Part shown: in pieces, positions 18,073 to 26,405 of the stretch
Layout: each line of letters opens with the position of its first letter
Numbering within the stretch: the stretch's first letter is position 1
Assembly: GCF_963678865.1 (NCBI RefSeq)
Contig: NZ_OY787459.1
Location: 4,241,001 to 4,305,000 of the forward strand
DNA: 64,000 nt
Direction: 5' to 3'
Source: Maridesulfovibrio sp.
GTDB taxonomy: Bacteria > Desulfobacterota > Desulfovibrionia > Desulfovibrionales > Desulfovibrionaceae
The notes under the pieces: generated by a model
Database searches by the model: none
What the model was told of the DNA's origin: nothing
Seen by the model: the letters and a program-made list of their open reading frames with translations, nothing else
Program-made: the position numbers and the translations under genes

Positions 18073-18693
18073 TTAAACACTCATGGCCTTCTGAGCCAGA
18101 TTGTATGCAATAACCCACATTGTCAGGCATACTGCACTATCCAGCACCCGCCATGTTACAGGCTTTTTAAACAGCGGGGCCAAAGCCCTTCCACCGAATC
18201 CCAGAGTATAGAACCAGACAAAAGATGCAGATATGGCCCCGATTCCGAACAGATAGCGTTCCATGCCGTTATATTGTCCGCTTATGGAACCGAGCATGAC
18301 CACAGTATCAAGATAAACATGCGGATTGAGCAGGGTTATGGTCAGGGTCAGCAGAATTATGGATTTCAGGCCTGTTGTTGCGTCTTGTCCGGCTTCCAAT
18401 TGTCCTCCGGCCAGGGCTGAGCGGAAAGAACCGAATCCGTACCAGGTCAGGAAAGCGGCCCCGCCCCATGCTGCAGGTTTAAGCAGCACAGGATTTGAGG
18501 AAATCAGTTCCCCCATACCCAGTACTCCGAGAGATATCAGCAGCGCATCACAAATTGAGCAGACCAGACAAATGGTCATATGGTGGTTTTTCCTGATACT
18601 CTGGGTAAGCACAAAGGCATTCTGCGCTCCGATAGCGATTATGAGTCCTGCTCCGGTTCCGAATCCCTGCAAGTATGGTATAATTGATGACAT
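18073..18693 (-). CDS. argO: LysE/ArgO-family basic amino-acid exporter
   Basis: A 206-residue, six-helix exporter: GTGAGLIIAIGAQNAFVLTQSI at the N-terminus is the family signature, and TITLLNPHVYLDTVVMLG is also conserved. It probably exports arginine or lysine. It is divergent from an ArgP-type regulator, the arrangement seen for lysE-lysG in Corynebacterium. GGAG precedes the start. Confidence 0.9.
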   Translation of the reverse strand: MSSIIPYLQGFGTGAGLIIAIGAQNAFVLTQSIRKNHHMTICLVCSICDALLISLGVLGMGELISSNPVLLKPAAWGGAAFLTWYGFGSFRSALAGGQLEAGQDATTGLKSIILLTLTITLLNPHVYLDTVVMLGSISGQYNGMERYLFGIGAISASFVWFYTLGFGGRALAPLFKKPVTWRVLDSAVCLTMWVIAYNLAQKAMSV

Positions 18694-18769
18694 TGTTTTC
18701 TCCGTTTTGTTTTTCAGAAAGATATATGGCTGGGATATGAATTAGTAAAATTAAACATTTTCATTTCTG

Positions 18770-18784
18770 ATAAGTTTAACTTAT
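18770..18784. promoter_or_regulatory. LysR-type T-N11-A operator between argO and argP
   Basis: ATAAGTTTAACTTAT is a perfect 7-bp dyad around one base and fits the T-N11-A box of LysR-family regulators. It overlaps the putative argP -10 box TATAAT (18782-18787), which suggests autoregulation. Confidence 0.65.
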
Positions 18785-18793
18785 AATGTTGCC

Positions 18794-19669
18794 ATGCTTG
18801 ATAACATTTATTTGGAAGCACTGACTGCGGTGGTTGAGGAGGGCGGTTTTGATAAAGCTGCCTTGAAGCTTAATATTTCCCAGTCTGCTGTGTCGCAGAG
18901 GATAAGGAATTTTGAGGAGCAACTGGGGCGGGTGCTTGTTGTCCGTTCCACTCCACCTGAACCAACTGAGGATGGCCGCAAGCTGATTAAGCATCTGCGC
19001 ACCATTCGGCTTATGGAGTATGAATTAACAGATTCAATGGGGCTTAATCCCAGTGGTGAATTCATAACTTTACCAGTGGGTGTAAATGCGGACAGCCTTG
19101 CCACTTGGTTCATGGATGCTCTTGAGTCCTTTATGAAAGAGCACAACGTTCTTTTTGATTTATACGTGGATGATGAGAACAGGACTCATGAAATGCTACG
19201 TCGCGGGGAGGTGGTCGGCTGTATAGGAACAGGATCAAAACCTGTTAAAGGATGCCGCAGTGATTATCTGGCAACATTTGATTATCTATGCCTGAGTACG
19301 CCGGATTTTTGCAGGCGCTGGTTCAAAAACGGATTCAATTTAGAAAGTGTTGCAAAAGCACCGGCTGCGGTATTCAACCGTAAGGATGAAACACAGTCCC
19401 GGATGCTGGAAAAAATTTTTCCGGGTGAGTTGGTGACCCATCCAATTTTTTATGTTCCCTCAACTGAGTCTTTTGTTGATGTCATATGCCGGGAGCTTGC
19501 ATACGGTATGGTCCCGGAATTTCAGGTGGAAGATCAATTGAAATCCGGGCAGCTTATTGAAGTTACAACGCAGGGCCGGGTTCCGGTCTCACTGTATTGG
19601 CATTCGTGGAATGTGGATACGGAGCTGCTGAACAAACTGCGTCAGGAGTTGATTAAATTTTTTAATTGA
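18794..19669 (+). CDS. argP: LysR-family transcriptional regulator ArgP/LysG type
   Basis: A 291-residue LysR protein. The N-terminal helix-turn-helix GGFDKAALKLNISQSAVSQRI matches ArgP/IciA, and the C-terminal effector domain has GYGM-like ELAYGMVPEFQV. It should sense arginine/lysine and control the divergent argO. No ribosome site precedes the ATG; instead TATAAT ends six bases upstream, so the message may be leaderless. Confidence 0.9.
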   Translation: MLDNIYLEALTAVVEEGGFDKAALKLNISQSAVSQRIRNFEEQLGRVLVVRSTPPEPTEDGRKLIKHLRTIRLMEYELTDSMGLNPSGEFITLPVGVNADSLATWFMDALESFMKEHNVLFDLYVDDENRTHEMLRRGEVVGCIGTGSKPVKGCRSDYLATFDYLCLSTPDFCRRWFKNGFNLESVAKAPAAVFNRKDETQSRMLEKIFPGELVTHPIFYVPSTESFVDVICRELAYGMVPEFQVEDQLKSGQLIEVTTQGRVPVSLYWHSWNVDTELLNKLRQELIKFFN

Positions 19670-19733
19670 AGCCGGGTGAAAAGCAGTTATTTTGGGTATC
19701 TGTTTGTGAGGGCATTTTATTTTTGTTTTTAAG

Positions 19734-19762
19734 TTGACATCCGTGGGGCGTACCTGTAGTTC
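19734..19762 (+). promoter_or_regulatory. Sigma-70 promoter of tRNA-fMet copy 2
   Basis: TTGACA, 17-base spacer, TAGTTC, 15 bases before the tRNA. Confidence 0.78.
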
Positions 19763-19777
19763 TTCTCTTCTCAGTGA

Positions 19778-19854
<77 letters not shown>

Positions 19855-20000
19855 CCGATAATTCTGGTCATGGCGGAAGTTTCGGATGAAAGGATAAAAG
19901 GCTTTCAATAGCTGTTCTTTTTACTGAGTAACAGGAGTGGGTATTTATCTTAACTTCTGGTAATGTTTAAAAAAAATCTGTTTTTAAATCGATATTAGAG

Positions 20001-20029
20001 TTGACAACAGGTTTCAGAGCATGTAGACA
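20001..20029 (+). promoter_or_regulatory. Sigma-70 promoter of tRNA-fMet copy 3
   Basis: TTGACA (20001-20006), 17-base spacer, TAGACA (20024-20029), 14 bases before the tRNA. Confidence 0.78.
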
Positions 20030-20043
20030 TGCTCTCACAATGA

Positions 20044-20120
<77 letters not shown>

Positions 20121-20133
20121 CAATGCTTCATCA

Positions 20134-20166
20134 AAAAGGCCCAACCGTAAAGGTTGGGCCTTTTTT
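20134..20166 (+). terminator. Terminator of tRNA-fMet copy 3
   Basis: AAAAAGGCCCAACC / GGTTGGGCCTTTTTT with loop GTAAA. The preceding bases CAATGCTTCATCA are shared with copy 1, so tRNA and terminator were duplicated together. Confidence 0.88.
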
Positions 20167-20645
20167 CGTTTTGATTGTAGAGCCACTTCATTGGGTCTAC
20201 ACCAAACAAAGGGGCGCAAGCCCGATAGATCAAATTTCCAGCCGTTGATTGTTGACTCGACAACCCACACAAAACCCGCACACGAAGTCGATAGATGTTC
20301 TTTTTACGGTCCCGCTTTTTACTTATCTTCCCTAGTCTATAATTTTTGTTACCTGTCTGCAAAATTTTTGTTTCGTATTTGCCATATATATTGCGTTATT
20401 ATGATCGTTTAAGAAATATTCTTGAGCAAATGGTTAGTAAGTTCAGTATTTTAGTGTAACATACTGAGTTTCTGGGACAAAGCAAAAAAGTTACAAATTA
20501 ATTTATTTTGATACTAAACAGGGCTGAAAATCTGTGTTAAGGGGTAGGTAACTACCAGTGCCGAATAGTGTATTGGGATAGTTATGTGCGCATAGTTAAG
20601 TTGCTGAATTTATGCTGTTTTTCAATTTATAGCACGGGAAGGTAC
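20167..20645. other. Gene-free stretch between tRNA-fMet copy 3 and the DUF4301 gene
   Basis: AT-rich, no supported gene. The only structure I noted is a 7-bp inverted repeat TCAGTAT/ATACTGA at 20443-20467 with an 11-base centre, about 180 bases before the DUF4301 start. Confidence 0.4.
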
Positions 20646-20648
20646 ATG

Positions 20649-22184
20649 ATGGTTACTGAAAATGAACTCCGCGAAATTGAGAATGGTTTTATTGATATTA
20701 TCGACGACGGTATTTCCGCATCCGCATTGGCTGAACAGATTGAAAGGTTCAAAACAGGATTCCCTGCCACAAGTCTTGAACGGGCTTGCACATTGAATGA
20801 CGGGATATACAGCATTCAGTCTGATGAAAAAGACGAGCTTTTGGGGCATTTTGAAGAGGCTGCTGACGGAGGACGCTTTACCAAGTTTGTTCCGGCATCA
20901 GGCGCGGCAACCAGGATGTTCAAGCATCTTCTAGCCCGGTTGAACGGGGAAGAGCTTTCCGAAAAGGATACCGATATGGTTCAGACCTTTATGGATCTGC
21001 TTCCGATAATGCCTTTTTATGGAGATCTGCAGGATGTAATGAACAAAGCCGGGGTCAGCATTGATGAGGCTTATGCCAGCAATGATTACAATTTAATATT
21101 GAAGTATCTGTTAACTGAGCAGGGGTTGAATTATGCATCAAAGCCCAAGGGGTTGATTCCGTTCCACAGCTACGAAAACGGATACCGTACTCCTTTTGAA
21201 GAGCATGTTGCCGAAGCTGCCGCCCATATTAAAGACCGTATGGGGCGCGCAAGGCTGCATTTCACAGTCTCGCCTGCCCATGAGCAGGAGATTCGTGAAC
21301 ACATTGAAGAAGCGGTCGCAAAATATCCTGAATGCAGATTTGAAGTCACTTTTTCAAAGCAAAGCAGGAAGACGGACACTGTTGCTGTTGATATGGACAA
21401 TGAAGTTTTCCGGACAGATGACGGCAAGATTCTGTTTCGGCCCGCCGGACATGGCGCTTTGCTGGATAATCTGCATAAGCTGCGCGGAGATCTCGTTTAC
21501 CTGAAGAACATCGATAATGTCATGCCGGACAGATTGAAGGGAGCTACCATTGAATATAAGAAGCTTCTAGGCGGACTGCTGGTCAGGATTCAGGCCCAGA
21601 TTTTTGAATGTCTGAATATGCTTGAAAATCATCATTGCAGTGAGTTTGAAGTCGCTGCCGTGGCCATTTTTGCCGTTTCTCATCTTTCCATGCAAATGCC
21701 TGCTAATTTTGCTCAGATGAGCCTTGAAGATAAGGTTGACATGTTGAGGGTGCGTCTATCCAAGCCGGTCCGTGTCTGTGGTATGGTTAAGAACGAAGGT
21801 GAGCCCGGCGGCGGTCCGTTCTGGGTTAATGGTCCTGACGGTTTTGTTACCCCGCAGATTGTGGAAAAGAGTCAGGTTGATATGGATGATTCTGTTCAGG
21901 CGGGTATTGTACGCAAGGCAACTCACTTCAACCCTGTGGATCTGGTCTGCGGAATGAGAAATCACCGTGGCGAATGGTATGCGCTTAAGAATTTTACCGA
22001 TCCTGAAACCGGATTCATTTCCAGTAAGTCCAAGGACGGCCGCAAGCTCAAGGCAATGGAACTTCCGGGATTGTGGAACGGTTCCATGGCAGATTGGATC
22101 ACTATTTTCGTTGAGGTCCCGCTGAGTACCTTTTCACCGGTTAAGACTGTTAACGATCTGTTAAAGGAAGATCACCGCAACTGA
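20649..22184 (+). CDS. DUF4301 family protein
   Basis: About 511 residues, cytoplasmic, no membrane segments. It carries the family phrase KFVPASGAATRMFKHL near the N-terminus, and GYRTPFEEHVAEAA, SKQSRKTDTVAVD, ILFRPAGHGALLDNL and GGGPFWV further on. I recognise it as DUF4301, known mostly from Bacteroidetes, with no assigned function. The ASGAATRM and RPAGHGALL stretches suggest a nucleotide or sugar-phosphate ligand (speculation). Two adjacent ATGs (20646, 20649) follow GGGAAGG; the second has better spacing. It is monocistronic with its own terminator. Confidence 0.82.
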   Translation: MVTENELREIENGFIDIIDDGISASALAEQIERFKTGFPATSLERACTLNDGIYSIQSDEKDELLGHFEEAADGGRFTKFVPASGAATRMFKHLLARLNGEELSEKDTDMVQTFMDLLPIMPFYGDLQDVMNKAGVSIDEAYASNDYNLILKYLLTEQGLNYASKPKGLIPFHSYENGYRTPFEEHVAEAAAHIKDRMGRARLHFTVSPAHEQEIREHIEEAVAKYPECRFEVTFSKQSRKTDTVAVDMDNEVFRTDDGKILFRPAGHGALLDNLHKLRGDLVYLKNIDNVMPDRLKGATIEYKKLLGGLLVRIQAQIFECLNMLENHHCSEFEVAAVAIFAVSHLSMQMPANFAQMSLEDKVDMLRVRLSKPVRVCGMVKNEGEPGGGPFWVNGPDGFVTPQIVEKSQVDMDDSVQAGIVRKATHFNPVDLVCGMRNHRGEWYALKNFTDPETGFISSKSKDGRKLKAMELPGLWNGSMADWITIFVEVPLSTFSPVKTVNDLLKEDHRN

Positions 22185-22214
22185 CTTTATAAAAATTGTT
22201 TCGGTTGTTTTTGG

Positions 22215-22259
22215 AAAGGCCGTCCTTCTGTGCGAAATACATGAGGGCGTCCTTTTTTT
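22215..22259 (+). terminator. Terminator after the DUF4301 gene
   Basis: Imperfect stem (AAAGG/CCTTT outer, CG and CC pairs inner) followed by seven T. Confidence 0.6.
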
Positions 22260-22421
22260 GGGTTTGATGTGTTGGTGATTTCTTGTTTAACGCACTGTCT
22301 ATTTCAAATTAAATTTTCTTGTGTTGCAGATTTGCCATGTTTTGTGCTATCTGTTGATATGCTTGATAAAAGATAGTAGTTCAAGCTCTGGTGAGGTTTT
22401 CCTTTAATCGTTGGAGGAAGT

Positions 22422-23582
22422 GTGAAAGAAGTACTGGATATGAGAAAATTTGTTGCCCCTGAGCTTGTCTTCGGGGTCGGTTCTTCAAAACTTGCCGGGC
22501 AGTATGCGGAGAATTTCGGGGTCAGCAGGGCCTTGATCGTTACTGATCCCGGTATTGTCATTTGCAGTTGGGTTACTGCAGTTAAGAAAAGCCTTGAAGA
22601 CTCCGGCATTGAAACTTATATTTTCAGCAATGTTTCCGAAAATCCCCGCGATGTGGAAGTTATGGAAGGGGCGAAGTTTTACCTTGAGAACAATTGTGAC
22701 TGCATAATCGCTGTCGGTGGTGGAAGCCCTATGGATTGCGCAAAGGGAATAGGCATTGTGACCACCAACAATTCACATATTCTGAATTTTGAGGGTGTGG
22801 ACATGGTTGAGGTTCCCGGTCCGCCTCTGATTTGTATCCCCTCCACAGCAGGAAGTTCCGCTGATGTTTCTCAGTTTGCTATTATTACCGATACAGAGCG
22901 GGACGTAAAAATCAGTATTGTCAGCAAGGCCATGGTCCCCGATGCAGCCCTTATTGATCCTGAATTGACCACCACAATGAATGCCCAGCTTACTGCTTCC
23001 ACGGGCATGGATGCCCTGACCCACGCCATAGAGGCTTATGTCTCAAATGCCAATTCCGCACTGACTGACCTGCTGTCCCTTGATGCCATAGGACTTGTTG
23101 CCGGCAGTCTGGCCGAAGTTATAAGGGAGCCGGATAATCTTGAGCTGCGCGGTCGTGTGATGCTGGGCAGTATGGAAGCAGGGCTGGCATTTTCCAATGC
23201 GATTCTCGGTGCGGTACATGCCATGGCGCACAGCCTTGGAGGGCTTCTTGATCTGCCGCATGGTGAATGCAACGCTATTCTGCTGCCTTTTGTTATCAGG
23301 GTTAATTTCCACTCGGCAGTCAAAAGATATTTTAAAGTCGCAGAGAAATTTGGAATCGACACTGCCGGAAAGAGTGACGATCAGGTTTGTGAAGAACTTG
23401 TTCAGGCAATTACCGCTTTGGGCAGGGCGGCGGGAATAACCAAATCTCTTGGAGACTTCGGACTTACACGTGAGGATATCCCCCAGCTTGCCAAACTTGC
23501 ATTGCAAGATGCCTGTATGGTCACCAACCCGGTTGAACTCAGTCAGGAAGATGTAGAGAAGATTTATGAAGCGGCGCTCTAG
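22422..23582 (+). CDS. ercA: Iron-containing alcohol dehydrogenase-like protein ErcA
   Basis: A 386-residue group III (iron) alcohol dehydrogenase. It has the GGGSPMDCAKGIGIV nucleotide-binding motif, PSTAGSSADVSQFAI, GMDALTHAIEAYVS and AHSLGGLLDLPHGECN with the metal His residues. The start RKFVAPELVFG and the FEGVD phrase match the ErcA subgroup, a regulatory ADH linked to a histidine kinase in Pseudomonas ethanol regulation. Here a PAS kinase gene overlaps its 3' end by 17 bases, supporting that reading. Start is GTG with GGAGG four bases before; ATG 22440 has no ribosome site. Confidence 0.88.
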   Translation: MKEVLDMRKFVAPELVFGVGSSKLAGQYAENFGVSRALIVTDPGIVICSWVTAVKKSLEDSGIETYIFSNVSENPRDVEVMEGAKFYLENNCDCIIAVGGGSPMDCAKGIGIVTTNNSHILNFEGVDMVEVPGPPLICIPSTAGSSADVSQFAIITDTERDVKISIVSKAMVPDAALIDPELTTTMNAQLTASTGMDALTHAIEAYVSNANSALTDLLSLDAIGLVAGSLAEVIREPDNLELRGRVMLGSMEAGLAFSNAILGAVHAMAHSLGGLLDLPHGECNAILLPFVIRVNFHSAVKRYFKVAEKFGIDTAGKSDDQVCEELVQAITALGRAAGITKSLGDFGLTREDIPQLAKLALQDACMVTNPVELSQEDVEKIYEAAL

Positions 23583-25212
23583 GTCCAATTCAAATGAAAA
23601 TGTTCGCAACAAGCTTATCGGGCTTGGCGAAAATTCAATGCGCAAGAGTTATTATCCTGAATTGCGTGAAAGGATTAATGAGCTTGAGCGCTTCAGGGCT
23701 CTGGTTGAAAATGCCAATGATGCTCTTTTTGTGCTTGATGCCTTTTCATGGAGCTTTGCCGACGTAAACAAAACCGCACTGAAAAAGACCAATTACGATC
23801 GTAACGAATTGCTGGACAGTCCTCCGGAACTGGTTTTTCCTGAAGAGACCTGTTTTCTTCTGCACGAAGTTTTGATTGATGACGATGTTTATTCCTCATG
23901 GGATAAGGAAGACGTTTCAATGACCGACCTGCTCGGAAAAGGCGGGTCGCGTATTCCGGTTGAAATGACTCTTCGTGTCCACTATGTGGGGGGCAGGCTT
24001 TATATTGTTATGGTTGCCCGTGATGTACGCCGCAGGCTGGCGGATCAGCGGGAGTTGAGCCGTGCCCGGAACTATCTTGGCAATGTGATTGATTCCATGC
24101 AGTCTGTTCTGGTCGGGGTGGATGAAACCTCGAATGTTGTTCTCTGGAATGATTACGCCCATAAGGAAACCGGAATTCCGGCAGATACGGCGGAAGGGCG
24201 GTTTGTATATGAAATGATTCCTGCCCTGCGTCGTTTTGAACATTTGATTTCGGCGACAATAAGTGGAGATGTTTCAGGGGGAACAGAGATATTTCATATG
24301 GACCGGGACGGGGATACGGTTTTTTTTGAAATCGTTGTTTTCCCGTTCAAGGGCGATGAAGCCGGGGCAGTGATCCGAGTTGATGATATTACTGCCCGTA
24401 CACGTATGGAAGAGGTCATGGTCCAGACCGAAAAGATGATGACTGTGGGTGGGTTGGCCGCAGGTATGGCTCATGAGATCAACAACCCCCTCGGGGGAAT
24501 ACTGCAGGGCATACAAAATATCCAGCGCAGGATTTCTAATAATCTACCCAAGAATATTACTGTTGCGGGTGAATTAGGCATCCCCTTTGATGCAATCCGT
24601 GAGTATTGTGATAGGAGGGGGATTCTTTCCAAACTTGATTCGGTTCAGAAACTGGGTGAACGATCGGCACGTATTGTTTCAAACATGCTTCAGTTCAGCC
24701 GCCAGTCCGGCGGGGAAAGATCTTGCTCCAACATAAAGGAAATCGTCGAAACATCCATTGAGCTATCTTTCAGCAGCTATGACTTTTACAGCAAATCAGG
24801 GAGTGGGGGATTTGAAATTGTTAGGGAATTTGATGAGTCTATTCCCTGTCTTCTTTGTTCTCCTTCTGAAATTGAGCAAGTACTTATCAATCTGCTTAAG
24901 AATTCCGTACAAGCGATTCTCTCTACCCCCGAGTGGAAAGAGAAAGGTGGCGTCCGTATCATTGTCCGCCTGAAGTCAGAACCCGATTATGTTCGGCTCG
25001 AGATTGAAGATAATGGTCCGGGGATGGATGCTAAAACACGTAAAATGGCTCTTGAGCCTTTTTTTACTACCAAACCTGCTGGAGAGGGAACCGGACTTGG
25101 ACTTTTTGTCTCTTATTTTATCATTACCCAGAAGCACGGCGGAACTTTTGATATTGAGACCAGCCCCGGCAAGGGGATGAAAGTCGTGATCAGAATGCCC
25201 TACAATTGCTGA
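23566..25212 (+). CDS. Cytoplasmic PAS sensor histidine kinase (ErcS-like)
   Basis: 548 residues without membrane helices. Two PAS domains (about 38-155 and 165-280), a HisKA dimerisation domain with GMAHEINNPLGGIL (phospho-His303), and an HATPase domain with N box NLLKNSVQAIL, DNGPGMD, FFTTKPAGEGTGLGL. A long insert follows the H box before the second helix. It overlaps ercA by 17 bases and should be translationally coupled. It likely senses a cytoplasmic signal tied to alcohol oxidation. No response regulator is adjacent. Confidence 0.92.
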   Translation: MKRRSRSNSNENVRNKLIGLGENSMRKSYYPELRERINELERFRALVENANDALFVLDAFSWSFADVNKTALKKTNYDRNELLDSPPELVFPEETCFLLHEVLIDDDVYSSWDKEDVSMTDLLGKGGSRIPVEMTLRVHYVGGRLYIVMVARDVRRRLADQRELSRARNYLGNVIDSMQSVLVGVDETSNVVLWNDYAHKETGIPADTAEGRFVYEMIPALRRFEHLISATISGDVSGGTEIFHMDRDGDTVFFEIVVFPFKGDEAGAVIRVDDITARTRMEEVMVQTEKMMTVGGLAAGMAHEINNPLGGILQGIQNIQRRISNNLPKNITVAGELGIPFDAIREYCDRRGILSKLDSVQKLGERSARIVSNMLQFSRQSGGERSCSNIKEIVETSIELSFSSYDFYSKSGSGGFEIVREFDESIPCLLCSPSEIEQVLINLLKNSVQAILSTPEWKEKGGVRIIVRLKSEPDYVRLEIEDNGPGMDAKTRKMALEPFFTTKPAGEGTGLGLFVSYFIITQKHGGTFDIETSPGKGMKVVIRMPYNC

Positions 25213-25232
25213 TATCTATCTGACTCCTTGGG

Positions 25233-26390
25233 CTACATTGATTTCTCGATTGCCTCAGCCCGTTTGTCCATTTTATCTGCTATGCGATTTAAGGCTTCGT
25301 ACCCGGCGGTAATGGATTTAAGTCTTTTTTCGTCGTTTTCGACCCTGCGGAAAACCCATTGGGCAATGTAAAACAAGTCATCAGGACCACCGCATTTTTC
25401 AGCGCAGTATGATTTTATCTTTTGAGTTATTCCGGTTTTGATTTTCTCACGTATAGTTATGGCTTCTTTGAGTAATTTCCCGGAATGTGCAGCTTTGTTG
25501 CGTGCTGATTCCGATTTCATGTTTTGAGAGTTAGCAAGGTCCAGCTGGAAAATTCCGTTGGCTGAATCAACTCTCTTCTCAGCCTTTATGTAGCTGTCCA
25601 GCGCCTGAATAAGGTCCGGGTTATCGGTAATTGCTTTCAGGACCGCTGCTACATGCCGCAGTGGTTGCGCACTTACCCGAAACATTTCCGCTCGCTGTTT
25701 GCGGGTCAGTTCCCTTACAGAGTATGAATCCCCTTCCACAAATTTGCGTTCAGCAAGAATTCCTTTTTCTTCGATGAGGTCCAGCAAGCTGCCGGTTTCA
25801 GATTCGGTCAAGGCTGAAAGTTTGCCGGGAGTCAGCAGATATGACCATATGCTCTTACGTGCGGAAACAAGATTCTGCGCATCGGGCATGAGTCCGTGTA
25901 GATTCAAGCCGAAGTGCATGTTGATGCTTTTGAAGGAGGCTGTGCTGAATCCTGCGGTTGCCTTGAATGGTAGTGATTCTGCCGGGTGGTAGTTGTCAGC
26001 CGTGTACTGGGCGAGGTTATCAAGGAAAACTTCGGTGATAATGCTGTCCTTGATTTTATCCACGGTTTTTTCAAGCGTAGATTGCTCTGTTTTATTGGCT
26101 GCATGAACTGCGGTTTTGTTTTCCGTAACAGCCGGTTCATCTTTTTTTTCTGCAGGTTGAACTTGTTCTTCCTGCTTTTCGGGAGTGGGATTTATTGAAT
26201 TTCCAGATCGGGCCACTTTACCGGATACAGGCAGTTTACCGCTGGAGCCGGCTTCATTGACCCATGCCGGAGCTTCTACTTCAACTCCTGTTTTTTCTTC
26301 AAGATCCTTTTTTACGTAAAAAAACAGAGCTGCTGCAGAGATCACAAAGACAGCGACGAATATCAAAGTCGGTATTTTAAATTTATTCAT
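25233..26390 (-). CDS. Membrane-anchored protein of unknown function
   Basis: 385 residues. One N-terminal membrane anchor (residues about 7-25), a low-complexity Pro/Lys/Glu linker to about 115, then a helical domain rich in Lys and Ala with one CAEKCGG motif near residue 338. I recognise no family. It begins 15 bases downstream of the Na/Pi cotransporter gene on the same strand, so it is probably co-transcribed and may be a periplasmic accessory to it. Confidence 0.75.
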   Translation of the reverse strand: MNKFKIPTLIFVAVFVISAAALFFYVKKDLEEKTGVEVEAPAWVNEAGSSGKLPVSGKVARSGNSINPTPEKQEEQVQPAEKKDEPAVTENKTAVHAANKTEQSTLEKTVDKIKDSIITEVFLDNLAQYTADNYHPAESLPFKATAGFSTASFKSINMHFGLNLHGLMPDAQNLVSARKSIWSYLLTPGKLSALTESETGSLLDLIEEKGILAERKFVEGDSYSVRELTRKQRAEMFRVSAQPLRHVAAVLKAITDNPDLIQALDSYIKAEKRVDSANGIFQLDLANSQNMKSESARNKAAHSGKLLKEAITIREKIKTGITQKIKSYCAEKCGGPDDLFYIAQWVFRRVENDEKRLKSITAGYEALNRIADKMDKRAEAIEKSM

Positions 26391-26405
26391 ATGAGCTCCA
26401 ATTTG

